Source: Acidimicrobiia bacterium | GTDB taxonomy: Bacteria; Actinomycetota; Acidimicrobiia; IMCC26256; JAENVU01 | Direction of reading: 5' to 3' | Length of the DNA: 36,672 bases | NCBI GenBank assembly: GCA_025361725.1 | Contig: JANYJV010000140.1 | Location: 73,428 to 110,099, forward strand | Shown: one piece after another, positions 6,750-13,877 of the stretch | Numbering within the stretch: position 1 is the first letter of the stretch | How the letters are laid out: the number at the start of each line of letters is the position of its first letter | Translations under genes and position numbers: made by a program | Notes under the pieces: model-generated | What the model was told of the DNA's origin: nothing | Database searches by the model: none | The model's input: the letters and a program-made list of their open reading frames with translations, nothing else

Positions 6750-7640
6750 TCACCAGGCGATCTCGGCGAGGAAACTCGTGACCAGTCCGACGGTGGACTC
6801 GGGGTTGTCGCCGGCGGCGTGGTGACCGGCGGCGGCGATCGTCGCCAAGCGAGCATCTGGGATCAAACCCACGATCTCGTCCGCGCCTTCGGACGACAAC
6901 ACGTCGGAGGCGCCACCCCGGAGCACCAACACCGGGCACGTGAACTTCGCGGCATCTTCGGCGAGGTCACCGACCAGCTGTCGCCATCCCCCACCGTTCG
7001 CCAGCTCGCCCCCGTCGCGCAGTTGACGGGTGTAGCCGTGCTTCCACTCCCACCGACCGTCGGCACGCTGGCGCAGATTCCGCGTCAGGCGTGACGGGTC
7101 CCCCGCCTTCCGCTGCGGCAAATAGGCCCCGATCGCGGCCGCCGCCTCCGCCAAATCGGTGAACGACTCGTGCGCCCGCATGAACTCGACGATCCGCTCC
7201 ACGCCCTTGTCTTCGAGGCGAGTCGCGATGTCCACCAACACGATGCCGCGCACCAACTCCGGATGAACGGCCGTGACGGTCATCGACACCAGACCGCCGA
7301 GCGAGGCACCCACGAACACCGCCCGATCGAAGCCGAACTCGGAGAGCAACGCCGGAATCGTCGCGGCCAAGGCCTGGCGAGACATCTCGCCCACCGGATC
7401 ACTATCGCCGTGCATCGGGAGGTCGGGCGCCAGCACGTGATGGGTGGCCCCGAGGGCAGCGCCGAGTGCTTCCCACATGTACGCCGTCTGCCCACCGCCG
7501 TGGAGACAGACCACCGGCGGTGCACCGGCGCGCCCCCACTCGAGGTAGTGCACCTGCCTGTCGTCCACCAGGACGAAACCACTGCGGCCCGCGGTCGGGA
7601 TGTCATGACGGGGAACGTTCGATTCGATCGTCGCGGCCAT
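6750..7640 (-). CDS. Alpha/beta-hydrolase fold protein
   Basis: A 296-residue hydrolase of the large esterase/epoxide hydrolase/C-C hydrolase superfamily. It has the oxyanion-side motif VVCLHGGGQTAYMW near residue 45 and the nucleophile elbow FVGASLGG with Ser113. A candidate acid lies in LRGGASDVLS and a candidate His in AAGHHAAGDNPE near the C-terminus, so the triad looks complete. A cap region lies between the elbow and the acid. The ATG at 7640 is 45 bp from the divergent GTG at 7686, so the promoters must overlap or be very short. The ester or ring-cleavage substrate cannot be predicted. Confidence 0.88.
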   Translation of the reverse strand: MAATIESNVPRHDIPTAGRSGFVLVDDRQVHYLEWGRAGAPPVVCLHGGGQTAYMWEALGAALGATHHVLAPDLPMHGDSDPVGEMSRQALAATIPALLSEFGFDRAVFVGASLGGLVSMTVTAVHPELVRGIVLVDIATRLEDKGVERIVEFMRAHESFTDLAEAAAAIGAYLPQRKAGDPSRLTRNLRQRADGRWEWKHGYTRQLRDGGELANGGGWRQLVGDLAEDAAKFTCPVLVLRGGASDVLSSEGADEIVGLIPDARLATIAAAGHHAAGDNPESTVGLVTSFLAEIAW

Positions 7641-7685
7641 TCGCTCATCCTGACATGGCCGTCACGATCGTGGCATCCTCACCCC

Positions 7686-8102
7686 GTGACCGACACGCTC
7701 CTTCACGAGTCTTTGATACGACGGCTCATCGCCGAGTACTGCCAGTACTACGACGACGGTCGGTCGGAAGAGTTCGCGTCCCTCTTCAGCGATGATGCAA
7801 CTTTCAACGTCTTCGGCACCCCTCATCGCGGCCGTCAGGCCATTCACGACAACATCGGCCGCCAGCGGCCGGGCATGCCGCCCGGCCAACACGTGACGTA
7901 CAACTCCGTCATCGACATCGCCGACGACGGGTCCACCGCGCGCGCCTGGACCGACTTCCTCTACATGTCGAAGACGGACGACGGATTCCGCACGTCGAAT
8001 GCCGGCCGCTACCACGACCGACTCGTGCGCGAGTCCGATCGCTGGCGTTTCGCCGCCCGCACCATCGTGTTTCTCGGCGACCCGGTGCCTGAAGACGCGT
8101 GA
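7686..8102 (+). CDS. SnoaL/NTF2-like fold protein
   Basis: A 138-residue protein with the cone-shaped NTF2-like fold: helix LIRRLIAEYCQYYDDGRSEEFASLFSDD (shown in part by YCQYYDDG and LFSDDATF), then GRQAIHDNI, GQHVTYN, a DFLYM strand and a closing RWRFAARTIVFLGDP. This family includes steroid isomerases, ring hydroxylase small subunits and polyketide cyclases, as well as many binding proteins, so no reaction is assigned. The GTG at 7686 gives a full-length domain; no strong Shine-Dalgarno precedes it, and a weak CATCCT box 6 nt upstream would suit a leaderless message. Its TGA overlaps the GTG of the DUF2889 gene. Confidence 0.85.
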   Translation: MTDTLLHESLIRRLIAEYCQYYDDGRSEEFASLFSDDATFNVFGTPHRGRQAIHDNIGRQRPGMPPGQHVTYNSVIDIADDGSTARAWTDFLYMSKTDDGFRTSNAGRYHDRLVRESDRWRFAARTIVFLGDPVPEDA

Positions 8103-8899
8103 CTCGCCCCGATTCCGGACACGAACTCGCGCCGACGGTCCGCCAGGGCGATCCGGCGCTCCCGTACCGGCGGCGGATCCGCCTCCACCGCATCGACGCC
8201 AGAACGGTGTGGGGTGGACTCGAAGACGACTTCCATCACTTCGAGGTCACGCTCGCCCATGATGGCCAGCAGGTGACGCAGATCGAGATGGAAGCGTTGC
8301 GCTGGCCGTGGGCGACGTGTCCGGACGCGGGCGCCAACTTGCAACTCCTCGTGGGCATGGACCTCTCCGATCGGTGCACCGCCGTCGCCGCGGTCGCGGA
8401 CCCCCACTTCCAGTGCACGCACCAGTTCGATCTCGCCGGACTCTGTGTCACCCATGCCCTACGGGGCACCGAAGTCCGGGTGTACGACGTCGAGCTGAAC
8501 GTCGGACGCGAAACCGTCAGTCCTGGTCTGTGGCGCGACGGCGAGCTGCTGCACGAGTGGACGCTCGCCGGACCGGGGATGGGTCGCACGCTGATCGATC
8601 CGCCACCGTTCACCGATGCCCCGTGGAAGGGTGGCTTCATCCGCTGGGCCGACCAAACGTTGTCACCCCTCGAGGCGGAGGCCGCCATCGTCTTGCGCCG
8701 CGCCTGCGACATCGGCATGGGACGCGGGATGGATCTCGAAGCCATCGACACCGCCGTCGAACTCGCCGGCATCATGACCGGCGTCTGTTACTCGATGCAG
8801 CCGGAGATCATGCCGGTGGCCTTCCGCTCCCGTGGCACCATCCGAGACTTCGGCCGTCATCCCGACGCCCTCCTGCTCGATCGGCCTCCCTCAGAGTGA
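8099..8899 (+). CDS. DUF2889 domain protein
   Basis: A 266-residue protein matching DUF2889 by pattern: LPYRRRIRLHRID, GGLEDDFHHFEVTLAHDG, LRWPWATCPDAG and LVGMDLSDR. The family's molecular function is not established. It is frequent in actinobacteria and proteobacteria near lipid and aromatic catabolism genes. The start GTG at 8099 overlaps the preceding stop (GTGA), so it is probably translationally coupled to the NTF2-like gene, which hints at a shared pathway. The 3' end overlaps the convergent LLM gene by 9 bp. Confidence 0.85.
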   Translation: MTRPDSGHELAPTVRQGDPALPYRRRIRLHRIDARTVWGGLEDDFHHFEVTLAHDGQQVTQIEMEALRWPWATCPDAGANLQLLVGMDLSDRCTAVAAVADPHFQCTHQFDLAGLCVTHALRGTEVRVYDVELNVGRETVSPGLWRDGELLHEWTLAGPGMGRTLIDPPPFTDAPWKGGFIRWADQTLSPLEAEAAIVLRRACDIGMGRGMDLEAIDTAVELAGIMTGVCYSMQPEIMPVAFRSRGTIRDFGRHPDALLLDRPPSE

Positions 8900-9730
8900 G
8901 ACGAGGTTGGCGAGTCGCGAGAGTCCCTCGACGGCATCCGGTGAGCGCTTCCACGGCGACACGATCAGCCGAGTGACGCCGAGCGCTTCGAAACGTTCGA
9001 CGTCGGACCGAGACTCGATCCGCGCGCCGAGACAGATCTGAAAACCCTCGGTCGCGAGCCCGGCCGCGTGCCGAAACTCGAGCAATTGACCGACCGACGC
9101 AGCGGCCGACTCGACGGTGTGCCCCATCCCGATCCAACCGTCGCCCAGTCGCGCCGCGCGGCGGAGTGCGGCCGCACTCTCGCCACCGACGAGTATCGGC
9201 GGCCACGGTTTCTGCATGGGCTTCGGTTCGAACGCCACGGCTTCGAAGTCGAAGAACTCGCCGTGGTGCTCGACCGTGGGCTCGGACCACAAGCGCTTCG
9301 CCACCCCGATGATCTCGTCGACGCGGCGGCCGCGGGTCGAGAAGTCGAGCCCCGCCGCAATCCACTCTTGCTCGAGCCAACTCGCGCCGATCCCGAACTC
9401 GAAGCGGCCACCACTCAGGATGTCCAAGGTCGCGACGGCGCGCGCCGAGACGAACGGGTGCCGCAGACCGATGTTGTACACGTGCGTGCCGAGGCGGATG
9501 GTGGTGGTGCGAGCGGCGATGAACGCGAGATAGGTGAAGGCGTCGAGGACCGGCGTGTCCGCCGGGACCGGCGGATGATCTTCACCGGACCGCGGAGAGC
9601 GAGACATCACCACCGGGAACACCAAGTGTTCCGGCAACCACACCGACTCGTACCCGAGCCGCTCGGCTGCGTCGACACACTCGAGGTGGAAGTGCGGGTT
9701 GAGCGCACCCAGCGCAACGCCGAACTTCAC
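8891..9730 (-). CDS. LLM-class (luciferase-like) F420-dependent oxidoreductase
   Basis: A 279-residue TIM-barrel flavin/F420 oxidoreductase. Supporting stretches are KFGVALGALNPH, GYESVWLPEHLVFP, TIRLGTHVYNIGLRHP, SGGRFEFGIGASWLEQEW, KPWPPILVGGES and ARLGDGWIGMG, in the standard order. Actinobacterial members mostly use F420 for hydride transfer to ketones, imines or enones; FMN use cannot be excluded. I use the GTG at 9730, which overlaps the SDR stop in a GTGA motif. A start at 9763 would add 11 residues with no family support. The overlap implies co-translation with the upstream SDR. Confidence 0.88.
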   Translation of the reverse strand: MKFGVALGALNPHFHLECVDAAERLGYESVWLPEHLVFPVVMSRSPRSGEDHPPVPADTPVLDAFTYLAFIAARTTTIRLGTHVYNIGLRHPFVSARAVATLDILSGGRFEFGIGASWLEQEWIAAGLDFSTRGRRVDEIIGVAKRLWSEPTVEHHGEFFDFEAVAFEPKPMQKPWPPILVGGESAAALRRAARLGDGWIGMGHTVESAAASVGQLLEFRHAAGLATEGFQICLGARIESRSDVERFEALGVTRLIVSPWKRSPDAVEGLSRLANLVSL

Positions 9731-10506
9731 GTCGTGAACGTCCCGTCGTCCGTTCGCCGCCAACCACCGGCCGCGTGGTTGCCGCCGTCCACGTGCAGGG
9801 TTGTGCCGGTCATGAATCCGGAAAGGTTCTCGTTCGCAAGGAAGACGACGGCCGCCGCAACATCGTCCACGTGCCCCGCCCGCGGCAACGGGGTCCGCAC
9901 CGGAATGGGACCGATGCCCGGGGTCGGGATCACGTCTGGGGCCACGGCATTCACGCGGATGAAGCGACTACCGAGTTCGAGGGCCAGGGTGTGGGTGAGG
10001 TTCGCCACCGCGGCCTTCATCGCGCTGTAGACGGCGTAGCCGGGAGCAGCACGATGAGCCTCGATCGACGTGATGTTGATGATCGACCCCCCGGTGTCAG
10101 GCATGTGCGGCACCACCGCCCGGACGAAGTTGGTCACGCTCTGGAAGTTCTCCCGCACCAACGCGTCCTGGCCGTTGTCGGTGACATCGAGGAACTCGGC
10201 GGCGAATCCCCCACCAGCGTTGTTCACCAGGATCTCGATCGTTCCGAATCGTGCGACCACTTCACCCACCCAGGTGCGCACCGCGTCGCCATCTCGGACG
10301 TCCAGCACTCCGGGATAGACGTCACCACCGTCAGCCTCGATCTCCGCGACACACTTCGCGAGGTTCAACTCGTCTCGATCGCAGACCGCGACCGTCGCAC
10401 CAAATGCTGCGAGCGCCTCCGCGCAGGCTCGGCCGATCCCAACCGCGGCACCGGTCACGATCGCGACGGTGCCGTCGAGGTGAACTGATTCGGGAGAGAG
10501 CGTCAC
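9727..10506 (-). CDS. SDR-family oxidoreductase
   Basis: A 259-residue classical short-chain dehydrogenase. It has the cofactor motif IVTGAAVGIGRA near residue 17, an acidic residue after strand 2 (VAVCDRDE) favouring NAD(H), NNAG (ILVNNAGGGF), a catalytic Ser in INITSIEAHR and YSAMK (Y and K of YxxxK). The C-terminal GFMTGTTLHVDGG is typical. The GTG at 10506 is preceded by a TAGCGT box 8 nt upstream, consistent with a leaderless message. The frame upstream of this runs antisense to the next gene and is rejected. It is divergent from a second SDR at 10568 and coupled to the LLM oxidoreductase. Confidence 0.9.
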   Translation of the reverse strand: MTLSPESVHLDGTVAIVTGAAVGIGRACAEALAAFGATVAVCDRDELNLAKCVAEIEADGGDVYPGVLDVRDGDAVRTWVGEVVARFGTIEILVNNAGGGFAAEFLDVTDNGQDALVRENFQSVTNFVRAVVPHMPDTGGSIINITSIEAHRAAPGYAVYSAMKAAVANLTHTLALELGSRFIRVNAVAPDVIPTPGIGPIPVRTPLPRAGHVDDVAAAVVFLANENLSGFMTGTTLHVDGGNHAAGGWRRTDDGTFTT

Positions 10507-10514
10507 GGGCGCAG

Positions 10515-10520
10515 ACGCTA
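10515..10520 (-). promoter_or_regulatory. Candidate -10 box for the SDR gene (leaderless)
   Basis: TAGCGT fits TANNNT and ends 8 nt before the GTG at 10506, so transcription would begin at or next to the start codon. No clear -35 box is visible. Confidence 0.5.
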
Positions 10521-10567
10521 TCGCCGCCGTACGATTCTCGAACCGGAACCACCCAGGAGGTTGACGA

Positions 10568-11368
10568 ATGGCGTATTCGGTCAAGGACAAGCACGTGCTC
10601 GTGACGGGCGCGTCCACCGGAATCGGCGCCGCACTCGCCATCGGCTTCGCCCAGGCCGGCGCAACGGTCGGCATCTGTGCGCGCCGAGAGCAGGAACTGG
10701 CCGAGGTACTCGCCGAGGTCCGGGAGCATGCGCCGGAGTCACGCATGTGGATCATCGATCTCGACGACCTCGACGGGCTGGATGACTTCGCCGCGGAGGT
10801 CAGTATCGAACTCGGTGGCCTCGATGTCCTGGTCAACAACGCCGGCATCCCCAAGCGCAAGCACGTCCTCGCGCTCACGCCCGAGATCGTCGAAGCCGTG
10901 ATGCGGATCAACTACTTCTCGCCGGTTCGTCTCACCCTCGCGTTTCTCCCCGAGCTGATTGAACGCTCAGGCCGGATCGTGAACATCTCTTCCGTTGCTG
11001 CTCGGCTGGGTCCGCCGGGCGAAGCTGCGTACACCGCCTCCAAGGCTGCACTCACCGGTTTCTCCGAATCCATGCAGGTGGATCTGGGCATCGCCGGTCA
11101 CGATGTCGGCGTGCACGTGGTGAACCCGGGCGTGATCGACACGCGTCTGTTTCACCTGCCGGACAACGACCCGTCACTTGCGCAGATCGAAGCGCTGCCG
11201 ACCCGAGCGATGGTGGACCCGGTCCTCACGGCATTGGACGACGGCACCTTCGAGATCTACGTGCCCGGCTGGTTCGCCGACGTGGTCGGTGGCAAGTTCC
11301 CCGACACCGGCGCATTCCTCGCCGGCACGGTCTCCTGGGCCAGGGATCAGGCCGCAACGACCCCCTGA
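10568..11368 (+). CDS. SDR-family oxidoreductase
   Basis: A 266-residue short-chain dehydrogenase of the classical type. Motifs are VLVTGASTGIGAAL, an ICARREQEL stretch whose Arg residues after strand 2 suggest NADP(H), VLVNNAGIPK, Ser in VNISSVAARLG and the catalytic YTASK. The C-terminus lacks the VDGG ending and instead carries a longer segment (GWFADVVGGKFPD), as in SDRs acting on bulky or acyl substrates. The ATG at 10568 has a strong AGGAGG 8 nt upstream, in contrast with its divergent leaderless neighbour. The gene ends just before a 47-nt palindrome. Confidence 0.9.
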   Translation: MAYSVKDKHVLVTGASTGIGAALAIGFAQAGATVGICARREQELAEVLAEVREHAPESRMWIIDLDDLDGLDDFAAEVSIELGGLDVLVNNAGIPKRKHVLALTPEIVEAVMRINYFSPVRLTLAFLPELIERSGRIVNISSVAARLGPPGEAAYTASKAALTGFSESMQVDLGIAGHDVGVHVVNPGVIDTRLFHLPDNDPSLAQIEALPTRAMVDPVLTALDDGTFEIYVPGWFADVVGGKFPDTGAFLAGTVSWARDQAATTP

Positions 11369-11374
11369 CGTCCG

Positions 11375-11421
11375 TTTCGGCGTCCTGAAGTGCTGCCCCA
11401 CAGCACTTCAGGACGCCAAAA
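11375..11421. repeat. 47-nt palindrome overlapping the end of the nuclease gene (copy H3)
   Basis: Two 21-nt arms around a 5-nt loop CCCCA. The core GGCGTCCTGAAGTGCTG pairs perfectly; the only mismatch is near the foot. The stop codon and last codons of the AbiEi/Vsr-like gene lie in the right arm. A nearly identical copy is at 12397-12443. It separates two convergent genes and could end transcription, but it lacks a U-tract. Confidence 0.85.
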
Positions 11422-12346
11422 TCGTGGAGCGGTCCCTGAGGGCGACCCGGAGGGCGCCGATGAAGTGACGCCCGCCGTCGGCGAGATCGGACGTGACGGC
11501 AGTGATCGGCAACCAGTGCGCTTGGATGAGCCGATGACGACGGTTCGAATCCGCTGCGGTCGCGACGAAACCAGTGTGAAACTCGTCGGAGTCGTATTCG
11601 ATGGTGATCCGAGCGTCCGGGTACGAGAGGTCGACTCGACCGATGAACTCCAAGCCGTCGTAGATCTTGAACTGGCGCGTCGGGTCGGGTAGACCAGCGT
11701 CCCGGATGAGCTGCATCACGATCGTTTCGCGCTCGCTTTCGGTCGGTACTGTCGGCGCCGCCAGGCGAGCCTGCACCAGGGTTCGGAGTGTCCGCACTCC
11801 GGGCCGACCTGAGCGCGCCAACCGGGCGATCGCACGATCCAAGTCAGCCAACGTGGTCAGTTCCCGGCGCAGTGCATTCTCGAGTGCGAGTTCGACAGTA
11901 CGAAACCCGCGCACTGCGCCGAGGTCCAAAAGCGTTCGTTCGATGGTCGTGACCGGAATTGCGCCGATCATCGTGACGTCGGCGTCGGTCAGCGCCTTGG
12001 TCTCGTGCACACGAACACCGTCGAGTCGGGAACGACGCCACCGAGGACACGAGATCTCGAGGAGCGTTGCGCTCCCTCCCGGACAACCGTAGAGCCATGT
12101 CGCCGCTCGATGAGAGACGGCCGCTCTCGACCCCGCGGCCAGGCAGACGGTCAGGAGACGGCCTTCATGAGTGTCCGGGCTACCGGCGAAGCGCAGGACG
12201 GTTTCGTAATCGCTCAACCACTCCCCCCGGGCGCGTCGCTGCCGGATCTGGGAGTAGGTAAAGCCGGCGGACAGTGCGTCCGCGACCAGAAAGAGCCCGT
12301 GACGCTGGGCAGCGAACGCAGCAAGTGTGCGTGTCGGTTGGTGTCC
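11408..12346 (-). CDS. AbiEi-type HTH plus Vsr/DUF559-like endonuclease-fold protein
   Basis: About 312 residues. The N-terminus (TRTLAAFAAQRHGLFLVADA, then TYSQIRQRRARGEW) is the winged-helix domain seen in AbiEi-type antitoxins. The C-terminal third looks like a DUF559/Vsr-like PD-(D/E)XK fold: PTESERE helix, then GRVDLSYPDARITIEYDSDEFH with D239, E250, D252 and H257, and SNRRHRLIQ. No AbiEii toxin gene is adjacent, so this is not an evident two-gene toxin-antitoxin pair. It may be a DNA-binding nuclease. I prefer ATG 12346; ATG 12379 would add 11 residues. Near-identical 47-nt palindromes mark both ends of the gene, which suggests a cassette. Domain calls rest on pattern recognition and catalytic activity is inferred. 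Confidence 0.78.
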   Translation of the reverse strand, partial: GHQPTRTLAAFAAQRHGLFLVADALSAGFTYSQIRQRRARGEWLSDYETVLRFAGSPDTHEGRLLTVCLAAGSRAAVSHRAATWLYGCPGGSATLLEISCPRWRRSRLDGVRVHETKALTDADVTMIGAIPVTTIERTLLDLGAVRGFRTVELALENALRRELTTLADLDRAIARLARSGRPGVRTLRTLVQARLAAPTVPTESERETIVMQLIRDAGLPDPTRQFKIYDGLEFIGRVDLSYPDARITIEYDSDEFHTGFVATAADSNRRHRLIQAHWLPITAVTSDLADGGRHFIGALRVALRDRSTILAS

Positions 12347-12396
12347 CATCCGTCGTATTCGAGCACTTGGGTGCGACATCGACGCTCGACGCCCGC

Positions 12397-12443
12397 TTTT
12401 GGCGTCCTGAAGTGCTGTGTCACAGCACTTCTGGACGCCAAAA
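12397..12443. repeat. 47-nt palindrome upstream of the nuclease gene (copy H4)
   Basis: Same arms as 11375-11421, with one base changed in each arm and loop TGTCA. The stem can extend two base pairs into the loop. It lies between the aldolase stop (12472) and the nuclease start, so it could affect read-through into the nuclease gene. Confidence 0.85.
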
Positions 12444-12471
12444 CGGTGAAGGGGTTGCTGGAGCGCCGGGC

Positions 12472-13239
12472 TCAGTCGAAGAGGTCGGGTTGTTCGGCGG
12501 TGACGACGTCCCAGAGGGGTTGGAACGAGAAACGACCGGCGACGTGAGAACCCACCTGCTCAGCCGTGCGAGCCGCCATCTCCGGGCCAATGAGCACCGG
12601 GGTACCCGCCGCCTCGGCCAATAACTGCGCCTGACAGGACCGCTCCATCGTGATGAACCACCACACCGCCTCCTCGACGGAATGGCCGACGGTCAATAGC
12701 CCGTGGTTTCGCAGGATCACGGCCTTGTTCTCGCCGAGCGCCCCACCGATACGCCGGCCCTCCTCGACGTCGAGGACAACACCGGTGAAGTCGTCGAACA
12801 GCCCGTGATCGTCGAAGAAGGCGCACGCGTCCTGGGTGATCGGGTCCAGGCGACGGCCGAGGGACGACCACGACTTGCCGTAGATCGAATGTGAATGTGC
12901 CGCCGCGATCACGTCAGGCCGGGCCGCGTGCACCTGCGAGTGGATCGCGAATGCGGCACCGTTCACCGGCGCGTTCCCCTCGACGACCTCGCCGGTGTGA
13001 CTCACCAGCAGGAGATCCGAAACCCGGATCTGCTTGAAGCTCTTGCCGAATGGGTTGACCCAGAAGTGGTCTTCGAGTTCGGGATCCCGGGCCGTGATGT
13101 GCCCGGCGACGCCCTCGTCGAATCCGAACTTGCCGAACAATCGGAACCCGGCGGCGAGCCGCTGCTTGCGGTATAGCCGTTCCTCCTCGATCGTACGGTT
13201 CTCCGGGAACGTCGGGATCTCGATATCAGTCGTCGCCAT
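12472..13239 (-). CDS. Class II aldolase/adducin-family protein
   Basis: A 255-residue protein of the class II aldolase/adducin family, zinc enzymes that cleave or epimerise sugar phosphates or decarboxylate related substrates. It has GHITARDPE, the pocket motif PVNGAAFAIHSQVHAARPD, the metal histidines AAHSHSIYGKSW and the third ligand region LRNHGLLTVGHSVEEA. The start ATG 13239 has a TAACCT box 7 nt upstream and no clear Shine-Dalgarno, fitting a leaderless transcript. The longer frame to 13446 runs antisense to the DUF1003 gene. Members with this sequence style in actinobacteria are often not sugar aldolases, so the substrate is left open. Confidence 0.88.
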   Translation of the reverse strand: MATTDIEIPTFPENRTIEEERLYRKQRLAAGFRLFGKFGFDEGVAGHITARDPELEDHFWVNPFGKSFKQIRVSDLLLVSHTGEVVEGNAPVNGAAFAIHSQVHAARPDVIAAAHSHSIYGKSWSSLGRRLDPITQDACAFFDDHGLFDDFTGVVLDVEEGRRIGGALGENKAVILRNHGLLTVGHSVEEAVWWFITMERSCQAQLLAEAAGTPVLIGPEMAARTAEQVGSHVAGRFSFQPLWDVVTAEQPDLFD

Positions 13240-13246
13240 GCTCAAA

Positions 13247-13252
13247 AGGTTA
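13247..13252 (-). promoter_or_regulatory. Candidate -10 box for the class II aldolase gene (leaderless)
   Basis: TAACCT fits TANNNT and ends 7 nt before the ATG at 13239, which puts the likely transcription start at the start codon. Confidence 0.55.
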
Positions 13253-13347
13253 CGCCTCGGTGAGCATCCTGGATGGGTCCCGCACCCGCCGCGCACCGTG
13301 GTCGGAGAGAGCACCCGGCGACGTACGTCGTGTGCAACGGTATTCAC

Positions 13348-13869
13348 ATGGCGACGAACCCACCACTGACCTGCCCAGCGTGCCGAGCGATCGATCGAGC
13401 GGACGGCGTCGAAGACGGCAACCTCTACAAGATCGGGCACTATCAATTTCGCCGAGAAAGTGTCCTACTTCGAAAGGTCATGCGCGCCCAGGACCGGGTC
13501 GCCGATCGAATCACCAACTTCGCCGGATCCCTGCGCTTCGTCTACATCCACACGGCATGGTTCGCCATCTGGATCGCGTTCAACGTCGGCGTCTTCGGCG
13601 TCGGCCGCGAGTTCGACAAGTTCCCGTTCGGTCTTCTGACGATGGTCGTGAGCCTCGAAGCGATCTTCTTGGCGACGTTCGTCATGGTCACCCAGAATCG
13701 TCAGGGTCGCCGGTCGGACATCCGCAGCGACCTGGACTTCGAGACAAACCTGCGTTCCGAGATCTGGTCCGTCCACATTGGCCAAGCGCTCGGCATCGAC
13801 GTCGAACACGTCGAAGAAATTGTTCGCCAGGCGGTGAGCGGCGCTCGCGCGGAACTAGAGGGGAACTGA
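13348..13869 (+). CDS. DUF1003 membrane protein
   Basis: A 173-residue protein with an N-terminal CPAC motif, a soluble stretch (RVADRITNFAGS) and two predicted membrane segments, FVYIHTAWFAIWIAFNVGVF and roughly GLLTMVVSLEAIFLATFVMV. Conserved FPFGLLTMVVSLEAIFLATF and QNRQGRRSDIRSDLDFE blocks mark DUF1003, a family of small two-helix membrane proteins of unknown function. ATG 13348 was chosen because it yields MATNPPLTCPAC directly; the frame open from 13273 covers the promoter of the divergent aldolase. The gene ends 8 bp before the convergent phosphoesterase stop. Confidence 0.88.
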   Translation: MATNPPLTCPACRAIDRADGVEDGNLYKIGHYQFRRESVLLRKVMRAQDRVADRITNFAGSLRFVYIHTAWFAIWIAFNVGVFGVGREFDKFPFGLLTMVVSLEAIFLATFVMVTQNRQGRRSDIRSDLDFETNLRSEIWSVHIGQALGIDVEHVEEIVRQAVSGARAELEGN

Positions 13870-13877
13870 GCCCCCGC

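Noticed and set aside
11408-12346. Complete type IV (AbiE) toxin-antitoxin system
   Set aside because: Only the AbiEi-like HTH is present. No nucleotidyltransferase-type AbiEii gene lies on either side.
658-12443. Composite transposon or genomic island between the IS and the palindrome-flanked gene
   Set aside because: Only one insertion sequence copy, with its own target duplication, and no integrase or second IS end was found.
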